Assembly (NCBI GenBank): GCA_012842395.1
Contig: DUSX01000027.1
Location: 1-59,320, forward strand
Length of the DNA: 59,320 bases
Direction of reading: 5' to 3'
DNA from: Bacillota bacterium
GTDB lineage: Bacteria > Bacillota > SHA-98 > UBA4971
Shown: piece after piece, positions 8,857 to 17,382 of the stretch
How positions within the stretch are numbered: the stretch's first letter is position 1
How the letters are laid out: every line of letters starts with the position of its first letter
Position numbers and translations under genes: made by a program
The notes under the pieces: model-generated
What the model was told of the DNA's origin: nothing
Database searches by the model: none
Seen by the model: the letters and a program-made list of their open reading frames with translations, nothing else

Positions 8857-9549
8857 TTGATCTCCGCGATCACGGGCAAACTCGTCCGCATTCAAGAAGA
8901 CCGCGTCAGCATAGAGGTCGGCGGGCTCTCCTACGACGTGCTCGTATCTCCATCCACAGCCAGGGCGCTCGTGCCCCGGCGAGAGCAGGAGGTCAGGCTG
9001 GAGACCATATTCTACATCCAGGGGGTGCCAGGCGGTGTCGGCAACACCGTGCCTGTGCTCGTCGGATTCCTCAGCGAGGTCGACAAGGAGTTCTTCGAGC
9101 ATTTCATCACCGTCGGAGGCATCGGCCCGAAAGCGGCCCTGAAAGCCCTCACGGTGCCGACGCCGCGCGTTGCGCGTGCCATCGAGGACTCCGACATAGC
9201 GACCCTTAGCTCGCTCCCGGGCATCGGCAAGCAGAGGGCGGCCAGGATCGTTGCGGAGTTGAGAGGGAAGGTCGGCAGGTTTGCGCTGAGAGCAGAGGGC
9301 GAGGAGGCGGAAAGGCAGGCCGGGGGCGCTGTGGCGGGGCGGGTGGCCGCCGCGACCGCGATTCCGCCCGTGGACGAGGTGGCGGCGGAGGCCCTCGAGG
9401 TCCTCTTGCAGCTCGGTTACAAGCGGCAAGAGGCCGAGGAAATGATCCGTCAGGTGATGGCCAAGCGACCGGAGCTTCGGACCGCGGAGGCGGTCATACA
9501 AGAGATATATAGGTCCTCGGAACATGCTAGAGAGCGACGCGGCACCTGA
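8857..9549 (+). CDS. ruvA: Holliday junction branch migration protein RuvA
   Basis: RuvA binds four-way junctions as a tetramer and recruits RuvB. The 230-residue protein begins [20 protein letters not shown], the N-terminal OB-fold. Helix-hairpin-helix motifs follow ([14 protein letters not shown] and [14 protein letters not shown]). The C-terminal domain III ([19 protein letters not shown]) contacts RuvB. It starts with TTG preceded by GGAGG, and is slightly longer than usual because of an Ala/Gly-rich linker near residues 150-175. Its stop overlaps the first possible ruvB start. Confidence 0.95.
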   Translation: MISAITGKLVRIQEDRVSIEVGGLSYDVLVSPSTARALVPRREQEVRLETIFYIQGVPGGVGNTVPVLVGFLSEVDKEFFEHFITVGGIGPKAALKALTVPTPRVARAIEDSDIATLSSLPGIGKQRAARIVAELRGKVGRFALRAEGEEAERQAGGAVAGRVAAATAIPPVDEVAAEALEVLLQLGYKRQEAEEMIRQVMAKRPELRTAEAVIQEIYRSSEHARERRGT

Positions 9550-9608
9550 TGCCGGAAGGCCATGGCTGGGCGCGAGCGCCGCTCGAGGAACTTGATGGGG
9601 GCGTGACG

Positions 9609-10634
9609 ATGGCTCGAGTGAGGCTTGTAAGTGCGGAGGAACAGACAGAAGAAGAGACCTACCAGCGCAGCCTTCGCCCATCGGTGCTTGCCGAGTTCAC
9701 CGGGCAGAAGCAGGTGGTCGCGAACCTTGCCATAGCTGTGGAGGCGGCGAGAAGGCGCAACGAGGCCCTTGACCACGTCCTTCTGTATGGCCCGCCCGGC
9801 CTCGGCAAGACTACGCTCGCGCACATAATCGCGAACGAGATGAAATCCAACATAATCTCGACGTCAGGGCCCGCCATAGAGCGGCCGGGCGACCTCATGG
9901 GCATACTCACGAACCTCGAGGACGGCGACGTGCTTTTCATCGACGAGATCCACAGGCTGCCCAAGGTGGTCGAGGAGTTCATCTACTCCGCCATGGAAGA
10001 CTTCCAGATCGACTTCGTGGTGGACAAGGGAGCCTTCGCGAAGACGATAAAGGTCCCGCTCAAGCGTTTCACGCTCGTCGGCGCTACCACGAGGGCCGGG
10101 CTCCTTTCCGCGCCGCTCCGCGAGCGGTTCGGCATCTTCCATCACCTGGACTTCTATCCGCCGGAGGAGCTAGCTGAGATCCTCGAGAGATCCGCGTCCA
10201 TACTGAAGGTCTCCGTGGAAGACGAGGCCAGGGCGGAGATCGCGCGGCGCTCGCGCGGCACGCCGAGGATCGCGAATCGGCTCCTGAAGAGAGTGCGCGA
10301 CTACGCCCAGGTCAAGGCCGAAGGGGTCATCACGAAGGACGTGGTGGCCGCGTCCCTCGCCATGGAAGGCATAGACGATGCGGGCCTCGACAATCTCGAC
10401 AGGAAGTATCTCAGGGCCATCATAGAGTTCTATGGGGGCGGCCCCGTAGGGATCGAGGCGCTCTCCGCCACGCTCAACGAGGAGCAGGACACCCTCGTCG
10501 ACATGGTGGAGCCATTTCTTCTCAAGATAGGATTCGTGGTCCGCACAGCCAGCGGCCGTCGCGCCACGGAGCACGCTTTCAGACACCTGGGCATCGCACC
10601 GAATGTGCAGAAAGGCCTCCCTGCGTTATTCTAG
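9609..10634 (+). CDS. ruvB: Holliday junction branch migration ATPase RuvB
   Basis: RuvB is the hexameric AAA+ motor that drives branch migration with RuvA. Diagnostic features are Walker A GPPGLGKT, Walker [10 protein letters not shown], sensor [19 protein letters not shown] and the C-terminal winged helix ending near TEHAFRHLG. The start at ATG 9609 gives [12 protein letters not shown], the family start, with GGGGG eight bases upstream. An in-frame ATG at 9549 overlapping the ruvA stop (TGATG) would add 20 unconserved residues and has no good ribosome site, but translational coupling from it cannot be excluded. Confidence 0.95.
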   Translation: MARVRLVSAEEQTEEETYQRSLRPSVLAEFTGQKQVVANLAIAVEAARRRNEALDHVLLYGPPGLGKTTLAHIIANEMKSNIISTSGPAIERPGDLMGILTNLEDGDVLFIDEIHRLPKVVEEFIYSAMEDFQIDFVVDKGAFAKTIKVPLKRFTLVGATTRAGLLSAPLRERFGIFHHLDFYPPEELAEILERSASILKVSVEDEARAEIARRSRGTPRIANRLLKRVRDYAQVKAEGVITKDVVAASLAMEGIDDAGLDNLDRKYLRAIIEFYGGGPVGIEALSATLNEEQDTLVDMVEPFLLKIGFVVRTASGRRATEHAFRHLGIAPNVQKGLPALF

Positions 10635-10775
10635 CTCAGTCCCACTAGCCAGGAGGCGTCCCTGAGGGTCCTTCCTGTTTCCGGAGACCTCATCTAGCCT
10701 GGCTTGTATCGACTCCATTCTCGACCTGTTCATCCGAGATCCCTCCGTGGAGTCCTTCCGTCACTCACCTGAGCT

Positions 10776-13277
10776 TTACCTTTCGGTTCTGCTTCCGTAG
10801 AGTGCCGGCAGGTACCTTTCATACAAGCGGACGTTGAAATCCAGAGGATTCTCGTCCCTGAATCGACGCAGGGCGTCGAGGTCCAGCTCGCCCACCACTA
10901 CCTCTTCCTGGTCAAACGAGGCCGCGCGCGAGAGCCAGCCGTCGCCGGACGGCGTCATCTCCAATGGTGCCAGAAGCCCACTTCGCCCCGTGAAAGGTAT
11001 TCCCAGCAGGTTGCCGACCGCGGCGGCCGATACGCCGAGCACCTGGCTTTCCTGCACCCTCGGCCAGATGCCGCGCATCGTGCGCCAGAAGAGGTACTCC
11101 TCGCTGTTGGCGGATGGGATCACCACGATGTCCGCTCCGCGCAGGCGGGCGATGCGGAAGGTCTCAAAGTAGGTCGCGTCCATGCAAATGGGAAAGGCGA
11201 TGCGCCCGAGCGGAGTGTCAACGACCTCGAGCTCTGAGCCTGGTTCGAAGCCCCACGCCGCCTCCATCGGCACCAGGTGGAGCTTGCGCTGGCGCGCGAT
11301 GAGTTCCCCGTCTGGGCCGTAGAAGTAGCCGATCACGCGCATCTTGCCGTCGTCGTCCTCGAGGAACGCGCTCCCTGTGATGATGTAGACGCGGAACGCC
11401 CGGGCGAGAGTCGAGAAGGTCGTTTCGTAGATACGCTTTACCGCAGGCGAGATGACCCGGAAGACCTCGCATACCTTGACGTCCTCCCCGGCCACGTCAG
11501 CCACTGCAGCGTCTATGCCTTTCGCGGCGAGCTTGTCTATGCCGGGGAGCAGGCCCACGAGCGGCGTGCCCGAATCCTCGGGGAACACCACGAGCTGCGC
11601 GCCTTTGTCGACCGCGTTCTTCGTGAGGCCGTAGATTCTTTCGGCGTAGCTCCTTGCATCCTTGATGATGTCCAACCGCATCTGCACAGCCGCCACGCGT
11701 ACCCTGGACGGACGACGGGACGGGCGGCTGACGTCGGCCGGCAGTTGACCCTCGTGAGCAGCGTAAGGAGAGCCTGCGACTGCGCGAGGATCATCGGCTT
11801 CGCGCGGGCCGCGGCTAGGGCCTGGGAGGAGCCCGGCGCACGCGTCACTCGGAACTATGCGTTTCCTGGCAAGGTAACCCCGGATCATCGCAGGCCTGGA
11901 CGCCCACAAGAGGAGCGCCTTGAGCGCCAGGCCGCGGAACATGCTGGCTATCCTTTGGCCGGCCGGCGGCCGCGGCGCGCTCTCGCGCGCGGCCGTTCTG
12001 TCGTCCGCGCGCGCAGGGGTGGGCGCCGTGCGGATACTCGTGGGAAGCGTTGACGCTCGGCCGGCGGCCTCCGGGTGAGCGGACGGCGGGGCCGATGCGG
12101 ATGACGCGGACGCGACCCGGGATGCAGGCGGGATGGCGGATGCGGGGGCAGCCTGCGTCCCATGCGGGGCACCGGGCGCGTTTACGCACGAGCCAGCGGC
12201 GTGCGGCATTCCGGACGCCAGCCCGGCCATGGCCGGGCCCGTAGCCGCGGCGGCAACGCCGCCCATAGTGTGTTCCCGGTACAGTTGGGGGAACCACGTG
12301 CTGTAGAGCCGTGGGTTGAGGTGCTTGAAGATGGGGAATCGCTCGATGGTCCCCCTGATGGACGGGAACGACAGGTCCGCGACGACGATCTCCTCGGCTG
12401 TGGTGCGTGCGGCCCGTGCAAGGACGCCTGTATCGCCTTCCGTCATCTCGCACGTCGCGTAGATGGTGGACCTGCCCTCGAACTCGACGCCGCCGGCCAG
12501 CCCGACGAGGCATGCCTCCACCCCGAAAACCTGGTTCTGCTGGACGTTCTGCCACATGCCCCGCACTTGGTGCCATTCGCTGTAGGGCGCCGGGACCGCC
12601 GTTGGCGCTAGCACTATCTGTGCACCCTGCAGGGCCAGGATTCGCACGACCTCTGGATACCACGCATCCTCGCAGACTGCAAATCCGACCATTCCGAGGG
12701 ACGTCTGAAACACTTCGAGCCCGTCGACACACCTCACAAAACCGCTGGCTCGCTCGTCGCGGGACAGGTGGGTCTGGGCCTGCCTTCCGATGAGGTCCCC
12801 GTCCGGGGATATCAGGTGTGCTTCGTTACGGACGCCTCCTGGGCCGGGCACCGGGATGGTCCCGGGCGCGATGTACACCCGGTGCCGTGCGGCAAGGCGG
12901 GAGAAAAGCCGCAGGAAATCGGCCTGTGCGTCGCTCGCTCGCGATGATGCGAAGACTTTCGACACGGCTGCCCCGAACCCGGGCCCAAGGAAAAGGTTCG
13001 CCCCCGGGAATGCAGCAGCGAGATAGGCAAGACCGGTGTACGCAGGAAAAACTACCATGTCTGCGCCGAGGTCCACCGCGGACCGGGCCACCACGTCGTC
13101 CACCCGTGCCACGAAGTCGTCAAGCGACTCCCTGCGTCTTGCCATGAACTGAACGCACGCCACCCTGCTCACCCTAGGTCGACCCCTCTCCCAGCCTTCC
13201 TCTGACTCCGCCCCGGCGCCTTCGCACCGGATTGGGGGAAACTTGACGGCTCCGCGTTGGATTGTCTCAATAGTCAT
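10776..13277 (-). CDS. Tandem nitrilase-superfamily protein with a degenerate first domain
   Basis: The protein (833 residues) is a fusion of two carbon-nitrogen hydrolase domains of about 300 residues, joined by an Ala/Pro/Ser/Arg-rich linker (about residues 345-530). The second domain has the Glu-Lys-Cys triad: VVFPEDSG (Glu near 567), RQRKLHL (Lys near 664) and PICMDATY (Cys near 698). In the first domain the matching Glu is Ala79 (VVFPAYTG) and the Lys is Gln168 (RQAQTHL), while Cys202 remains (FAVCEDAWY). The first domain is therefore probably inactive and may bind ligand or help oligomerise. The domains align over their whole length, indicating internal duplication. The substrate (amide, nitrile or carbamoyl compound) is unknown. 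It is divergent from tryptophanase. A repeat fragment lies just upstream of its ribosome site. Confidence 0.85.
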   Translation of the reverse strand: MTIETIQRGAVKFPPIRCEGAGAESEEGWERGRPRVSRVACVQFMARRRESLDDFVARVDDVVARSAVDLGADMVVFPAYTGLAYLAAAFPGANLFLGPGFGAAVSKVFASSRASDAQADFLRLFSRLAARHRVYIAPGTIPVPGPGGVRNEAHLISPDGDLIGRQAQTHLSRDERASGFVRCVDGLEVFQTSLGMVGFAVCEDAWYPEVVRILALQGAQIVLAPTAVPAPYSEWHQVRGMWQNVQQNQVFGVEACLVGLAGGVEFEGRSTIYATCEMTEGDTGVLARAARTTAEEIVVADLSFPSIRGTIERFPIFKHLNPRLYSTWFPQLYREHTMGGVAAAATGPAMAGLASGMPHAAGSCVNAPGAPHGTQAAPASAIPPASRVASASSASAPPSAHPEAAGRASTLPTSIRTAPTPARADDRTAARESAPRPPAGQRIASMFRGLALKALLLWASRPAMIRGYLARKRIVPSDACAGLLPGPSRGPREADDPRAVAGSPYAAHEGQLPADVSRPSRRPSRVRVAAVQMRLDIIKDARSYAERIYGLTKNAVDKGAQLVVFPEDSGTPLVGLLPGIDKLAAKGIDAAVADVAGEDVKVCEVFRVISPAVKRIYETTFSTLARAFRVYIITGSAFLEDDDGKMRVIGYFYGPDGELIARQRKLHLVPMEAAWGFEPGSELEVVDTPLGRIAFPICMDATYFETFRIARLRGADIVVIPSANSEEYLFWRTMRGIWPRVQESQVLGVSAAAVGNLLGIPFTGRSGLLAPLEMTPSGDGWLSRAASFDQEEVVVGELDLDALRRFRDENPLDFNVRLYERYLPALYGSRTER

Positions 13278-13301
13278 TATTCAAGGACGCCGTCACCTCC
13301 T

Positions 13302-13350
13302 CCAAGTACGGCGCCATAAGTTTTCGTTTCCGTTCTTGACGGCCCCAGGG
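13302..13350 (-). repeat. Truncated copy of the ~200 bp structured repeat (tail only)
   Basis: Read on the minus strand, this stretch contains GGCCGTCAAGAACGGAAACG, then AAAACTTATGGCGCCGTACTTG. It matches the conserved 3' tail of the full copies at 14911, 55405 and 55951. The stem-forming 5' part is missing or too diverged to recognise. It ends immediately before the GGAGGAGGTG of the nitrilase-like gene, so it belongs to that gene's 5' leader. Confidence 0.7.
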
Positions 13351-13516
13351 TCGTCGGCGCCCCCGGCAGGAGAGCGCTGGTCGGAGTAGAACAATTACCA
13401 TTGTCGCGCTTAGGGTGCGGGACCGTGGGTTTTGTGCAGTGTAGCAGGTTTTTGTCCGGCGAGCGCGGCGGAGGGCGATCGCGAGCCGAATAGCTCCGTG
13501 AATGGGAGGAAGGCAT

Positions 13517-14899
13517 GTGCGAAAGAGGTCCGAGTACGCCGAGCCGTACCGCATCAAGATGGTCGAGCCGATCAGGCAGACGTCGCGATCGAGGCGGGAG
13601 GAAGTGCTCCGTGAGGCTGGGTACAACGTCTTCAACATCCCTTCGCAGGAGGTGTACATAGATCTCCTTACCGACAGCGGGACCTCCGCGATGAGCGACA
13701 ACCAGTGGGCGGGGCTGATGATCGGGGACGAGGCTTACGCCGGTAGCAAGAACTTCTACCACCTCCGTGATACCGTAAGCGAATTGCTGGGCTTCAAATA
13801 CGTGCTCCCGACTCACCAGGGCAGGGGCGCTGAGAACATTCTCACGACGATGCTCGTGAAGCCCGGCGATCGGGTGCTTGGCAACATGCACTTCGATACC
13901 ACCGAGGGGCACATCCGCCTGAAGGGCGGCGAGCCGGTCAACCTGGTGATAAAGGAAGGTTACGAGACTGCAACGCGCCATCCGTTCAAGGGCAACATAG
14001 ATACCGGGCGGCTCCGGGAAGAGATACGCCGGTACGGAAGGGATCGCATATCCTTCATCAACATCACTATCACGTGCAACAGCAACGGCGGCCAACCGGT
14101 TTCCATGGCCAACATCCGCGAGGTTAGTGCAATAGCGAGGGAGCATGGGATCAAGGTCTTCTTCGACGCCGCGCGTTTTGCCGAAAACGCGTACTTCATC
14201 AAAGAGCGTGAGGAGGGCTACGCTAACAAGACCATCGCGGAGATTTCCCGGGAAATGTTCTCCTACGCGGACGGCTGCACCATGAGCACCAAGAAAGACG
14301 GCCTCGTAAACATCGGTGGCCTCTTCGCCACGAATGACGAGGCGCTCTACCGCACCGCCGGACAGTGGGGCATCGTCTACGAGGGCTTCCTCACCTACGG
14401 CGGGCTGGCAGGCCGCGACCTGGAAGCCATGGCGAGGGGTCTCCGCGAGGTAGTCGACGAGGCGTACCTTGAAGACCGCATCGGGCAGGTGGGCTACCTC
14501 GGGACCCGTCTCCTGGAGGAAGGCGTCCCCATCATCGAGCCGCCGGGCGGGCACGGGGTCTATGTGGACGCTAAGCGGCTCCTTCCGCACCTGCCGCAGA
14601 GCGCCTTCCCCGCCCAGGCCATCGTGGCCGAGCTTTACCTGGAGGCTGGCGTGCGCGCGGTGGAGCTCGGCACGGCCGCATTTGGCCGCAAAGACGAGAA
14701 AACGGGGGAGCAGGTCTTCCCCGAGCTCGAGCTCGTGCGGCTTGCGGTGCCGCGGCGGGTGTACACCGACAGGCACATGGACGTGGTGGCGCGTGCCCTA
14801 GGTGCGATCGCAGGCCGCAAAGACAAGATACGCGGCATGAAGCTGGTGTATGAGGCCCCGGTTCTGAGACACTTCACCGCGCGGTTTGAGCCTCTCTAG
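13517..14899 (+). CDS. tnaA: Tryptophanase (tryptophan indole-lyase)
   Basis: This PLP enzyme (about 460 residues) cleaves tryptophan to indole, pyruvate and ammonia. It belongs to the beta-eliminating lyase family: YIDLLTDSGTSAMSDNQWAG at the N-terminus, the PLP lysine in CTMSTKKDGLVNIGG, and LRHFTARF at the end. Two positions separate it from tyrosine phenol-lyase. It has FDTT, with the Asp of tryptophanase where tyrosine phenol-lyase has Thr. It also has His in VLRHFTA where the other enzyme has Phe. GTG 13517 follows GGGAGGAAGG closely; an ATG at 13502 lies inside that ribosome site and is less likely. No TnaC-like leader peptide was seen. Confidence 0.9.
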   Translation: MRKRSEYAEPYRIKMVEPIRQTSRSRREEVLREAGYNVFNIPSQEVYIDLLTDSGTSAMSDNQWAGLMIGDEAYAGSKNFYHLRDTVSELLGFKYVLPTHQGRGAENILTTMLVKPGDRVLGNMHFDTTEGHIRLKGGEPVNLVIKEGYETATRHPFKGNIDTGRLREEIRRYGRDRISFINITITCNSNGGQPVSMANIREVSAIAREHGIKVFFDAARFAENAYFIKEREEGYANKTIAEISREMFSYADGCTMSTKKDGLVNIGGLFATNDEALYRTAGQWGIVYEGFLTYGGLAGRDLEAMARGLREVVDEAYLEDRIGQVGYLGTRLLEEGVPIIEPPGGHGVYVDAKRLLPHLPQSAFPAQAIVAELYLEAGVRAVELGTAAFGRKDEKTGEQVFPELELVRLAVPRRVYTDRHMDVVARALGAIAGRKDKIRGMKLVYEAPVLRHFTARFEPL

Positions 14900-14910
14900 A
14901 TGTACCGCGA

Positions 14911-15110
14911 GAAGTCCGTGCTGTTTTCCGGCGCGGGGTGTCTGTGGCGCCGGGTTGCCAGCGTTGCCTTCCGCGGGGCCGGCGCTCTCCCGGCGCGCCC
15001 GCTCGAATTTGGCGCGCGAGGCAGCCAGATTCTCAGCGCTCCGTCGTGCAAGCGCTGGCAACCCTGCACCGTCAAGAAATGAGACGGAGACTCCGAGCGC
15101 CATACTTAGG
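14911..15110 (+). repeat. ~200 bp structured dispersed repeat, copy A
   Basis: This is one of three near-full-length copies in the window (others at 55405 and 55951). Outer arms GGGTTGCCAGCG (14952-14963) and CGCTGGCAACCC (15053-15064) pair perfectly. An inner hairpin pairs GAATTTGGC (15005-15013) with GCCAGATTC (15024-15032). A conserved tail follows, GTCAAGAAA then GAGAC and GCGCCATACTTAGG. Compared with copy B, two stem positions differ on both strands so that pairing is kept. It lies between tnaA and the ttcA-like gene, all on the same strand. Confidence 0.8.
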
Positions 15111-15206
15111 CTTTGCGCGGCAGGCGTTCCCGAGTCTTGCAAGGGCCGGCGTGGGCTTCAATCCAGCGAACGCAACGTGAGGCAGCTACTAGGAGGTCCC
15201 GCACAC

Positions 15207-16097
15207 GTGAAAGACGATCCGTGCGATGATGCCTTCTTGCCGGGTTTTGAGGGGCCGGAGCCCCCAACGCTCTCCCGCTCCCACGCACGTCGCGTCTGGC
15301 GGGCGATCATCGAGTTTCAAATGATATCCGAGGGCGACCGCATCCTGGTGGGCTTCTCGGGAGGCAAGGACAGCGCCTTTCTTCTCTATGCGCTGGCTGC
15401 TATCCGCGCATACTCACCCGTGGGTTTTACCGTCGCTGCGGGGCACGTTGGCATGAGCTTCGAACAGGACGCGGACGGCGATGGGCTGGACAGGCTCGTC
15501 AAATTCGCGGAACGGGTTGGCGTGCCGTTCTTCATGAAAGAGACAAACATCGCGCGGGTCGCGTTCAGCCCCGGTCGGAAGGAGAACCCGTGCGCCATAT
15601 GCTCTCACTTGCGCCGCGGCGCCCTGAACGGCTTGGCGCGCGAAAATGGCTTTAACAAGGTCGCCCTCGCGCATCACCGTGATGACGCCGTCGAGACCTT
15701 CGTGATGAGCGTGCTGTACTCCGGACAGGTCCACACGTTCCGGCCCGTCACGTTTCTGGACCGGACCGGCATAACCGTCATCCGGCCACTCGTTTATTTC
15801 AAGGAGTCGGAAGTAACGGGAGCGGTTCGACGGCTCGGTTACGAGCCGCCTCCCGACCCGTGTCCGATGCACGGAGTAAGCTACCGGGCCAAGGTGAAAG
15901 CGCTCATTCGCGCTCTCACCCGCGAAAACCCTATCGTCTATGACAACCTCTTCAAAGCGATCCATGAGGACGCCATTGGGGATCTCTGGCCTCCCGTCGC
16001 CACCGACGCACAGATGCGCGAGCGCCACAAGGCCTTCTTCGGCAAGCTCGCCCGTGGCGAGGCGGAAGAAGACTCCGAACGCCCCGCGTCGTCTTGA
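15207..16097 (+). CDS. ttcA: TtcA-family tRNA sulfurtransferase (PP-loop ATPase)
   Basis: TtcA-type enzymes adenylate cytidine 32 of tRNA and insert sulfur using an iron-sulfur cluster. The 296-residue product has the PP-loop FSGGKDSAFLLYAL near residue 50. A CxxC pair lies in NPCAICSHLRRGALN, and a further Cys in PDPCPMHG; three Cys of this kind hold the cluster in the family. HHRDDAVET is also typical of this adenylyltransferase group. The frame is open much further upstream through repeat copy A. GTG 15207 is chosen because AGGAGGT lies nine bases before it. A different thiolated base or thio-product cannot be ruled out. Confidence 0.8.
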   Translation: MKDDPCDDAFLPGFEGPEPPTLSRSHARRVWRAIIEFQMISEGDRILVGFSGGKDSAFLLYALAAIRAYSPVGFTVAAGHVGMSFEQDADGDGLDRLVKFAERVGVPFFMKETNIARVAFSPGRKENPCAICSHLRRGALNGLARENGFNKVALAHHRDDAVETFVMSVLYSGQVHTFRPVTFLDRTGITVIRPLVYFKESEVTGAVRRLGYEPPPDPCPMHGVSYRAKVKALIRALTRENPIVYDNLFKAIHEDAIGDLWPPVATDAQMRERHKAFFGKLARGEAEEDSERPASS

Positions 16098-16147
16098 CCG
16101 TTGCGGGTGGCCCTGCCCGGTCGCGCGTTCCGTTCGGGGGCCCTCGA

Positions 16148-16582
16148 TCACGTGCGGTCCTCGTGACCAACCTCTCGGGGCTGCACGTCCGATACAACGA
16201 GGAACGTGCCCTCCGCTTCCGCGGCAAGCTCCCCGGACGCGTCCCTTATCTCGGATCTGAGGACGTGCCTGGCTGAGCCGCTCTTCACCAGCTCACCCGA
16301 GACAGTTACCTTGCTCCCCACGCGAACGGGCCTCCTGAATCTCGCGGACAGCGTGACGGTGACCGCGAGCTTCCCGCGGAGGATAAGGGCCCACGCCATG
16401 GCCTCGTCCAGCAAGGCGCACACGATTCCTCCATGCACCACCCCCGCGAAGCCCTGGAACTCCTCGCCGGGCTCAAACACTGCCACGGCCCGGCCTTTGT
16501 CGTCCATGCGGAACTTCAGCTTCAGCCCGATAGGGTTCCTCGGGCCACAGGCGAAACACTTTCCGTCGTCTATGAAGTCCAT
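16148..16582 (-). CDS. PaaI-type hotdog-fold acyl-CoA thioesterase
   Basis: The 144-residue protein is a single hotdog domain. The active-site region reads GVVHGGIVCALLDEAMAWA, matching the HGG motif of PaaI/YbgC-like thioesterases. The N-terminal CFACGPRNPIGLKLKF is common in this subgroup. It likely hydrolyses a small acyl-CoA, but the substrate cannot be told. Its start overlaps the end of the RNase-H-like gene by 13 bases, so the two form one transcriptional unit that starts at the LexA-boxed promoter upstream. Confidence 0.85.
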   Translation of the reverse strand: MDFIDDGKCFACGPRNPIGLKLKFRMDDKGRAVAVFEPGEEFQGFAGVVHGGIVCALLDEAMAWALILRGKLAVTVTLSARFRRPVRVGSKVTVSGELVKSGSARHVLRSEIRDASGELAAEAEGTFLVVSDVQPREVGHEDRT

Positions 16583-17148
16583 TCCTGTGCCTCGTCCTCC
16601 ATGCTGCCCGTCCGGCTGCGGCCCTTCGCCAGATGATAATGTGACGCCGGATCGTCACCATGTCCGTCCACGCACGCTGCGTCCTCGCCCGTGCGAGACA
16701 CCGCGGGCCTGCCCACATCAAGCAGCGTGGGAGCCACCACGGACATGCCGTAGCGTACATCGAAAGCCCTATAAGTATGGGCGAGTGCCCTTATCTGAAG
16801 AGCAAGCCCGACAAACTCGCGAGGGATCTTTCCGGTGCCTGTGACGACCGAGACCGCGCGCTCGTTATCTATGTAAACTACGACACGTTCGGCCTGATAC
16901 CTCCTGGCTATCCTCAACGCCTCGAGGACGGCACGCAGCGCGGCCTCGTCTTCTGCGGCATTCTGCCACGTGTAGGCCACCTCGGCCAAGGGGGCGCCTC
17001 TCCCGCTGGTGATCACGAAGCGAGCTGTGAGAGGCAGAAGCGTGCTCCCACCCACGGACATGTTGATGAGAACCCTCACTGTATGATGGAGGAATGCGTG
17101 CTGGCATCTCCTCGGCCTCGTCAACGGGCGCGTAACAGGCACGCTCAT
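16570..17148 (-). CDS. RNase-H-like domain protein, probably SOS controlled
   Basis: The 192-residue product resembles RNase-H-fold (RVT_3-like) domains in its centre. EDEAALRAVLEALRIA carries the helix Glu, and VVVYIDNERAV the second-strand Asp. The first catalytic Asp appears to be replaced by Asn (RVLINMSVGGS), so nuclease activity is doubtful. The C-terminal 50 residues are not conserved to my eye. ATG 17148 is chosen over longer starts because GGAGGTGG lies close before it and the longer versions overlap the promoter and operator. It is co-transcribed with the thioesterase gene. Function is unknown; a nucleic-acid-binding role is possible. Confidence 0.65.
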   Translation of the reverse strand: MSVPVTRPLTRPRRCQHAFLHHTVRVLINMSVGGSTLLPLTARFVITSGRGAPLAEVAYTWQNAAEDEAALRAVLEALRIARRYQAERVVVYIDNERAVSVVTGTGKIPREFVGLALQIRALAHTYRAFDVRYGMSVVAPTLLDVGRPAVSRTGEDAACVDGHGDDPASHYHLAKGRSRTGSMEDEAQEWTS

Positions 17149-17160
17149 GAGTTCCACCTC

Positions 17161-17174
17161 CGAACACATGTTCG
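17161..17174 (-). promoter_or_regulatory. LexA/DinR SOS box
   Basis: CGAACACATGTTCG matches the Gram-positive LexA consensus CGAAC-N4-GTTCG with both five-base half-sites perfect. It lies just downstream of the predicted start site of the minus-strand promoter and upstream of the ribosome site of the RNase-H-like gene, an effective place for repression. Only LexA-binding or DNA-damage induction data could confirm it. Confidence 0.75.
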
Positions 17175-17181
17175 CACTCAC

Positions 17182-17210
17182 ATGCTATCATATCTTGTCG
17201 CGTATGTCAA
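17182..17210 (-). promoter_or_regulatory. Sigma-A promoter of the RNase-H-like/thioesterase unit
   Basis: On the minus strand a perfect TTGACA (17205-17210) and TAGCAT (17182-17187) are 17 bases apart. The predicted transcription start near 17175 abuts the LexA box, and the leader to ATG 17148 is about 28 bases. Confidence 0.7.
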
Positions 17211-17260
17211 CTCCTGGATTTCAACATCCCCACCTGCCCCGGCGCACCCGTCCCCACCGC

Positions 17261-17288
17261 ACAACGTCTGTCCTCCGAGCATAGAATG
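17261..17288 (+). promoter_or_regulatory. Candidate mother-cell (sigma-E/sigma-K) promoter of cotJABC
   Basis: CATAGAAT at 17280-17287 resembles the -10 of sigma-E and sigma-K promoters. An AC-containing stretch at 17261-17266 is at a suitable distance for a sigma-K -35. The match is partial. cotJ operons are sigma-E dependent in B. subtilis, so a mother-cell promoter is expected here. Confidence 0.3.
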
Positions 17289-17382
17289 GCACAGGAGCCA
17301 TGCTCCGGCCGGGAACGGCGGCCGGCGCGCTTGCGCGGCACAGCCCGGCGCAGGAAACGATGGACGCGGGGAGGAATGCCAG

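Noticed and set aside
13277-14776. A 499-residue open frame on the minus strand opposite tryptophanase
   Set aside because: It overlaps a clear tnaA gene over its whole length, and its sequence has no recognisable motif. It is a GC-rich antisense shadow.
14886-15206. A 107-residue N-terminal extension of the TtcA-like protein
   Set aside because: The open frame runs through the structured repeat copy A. GTG 15207 has a good ribosome site and gives the normal family start.
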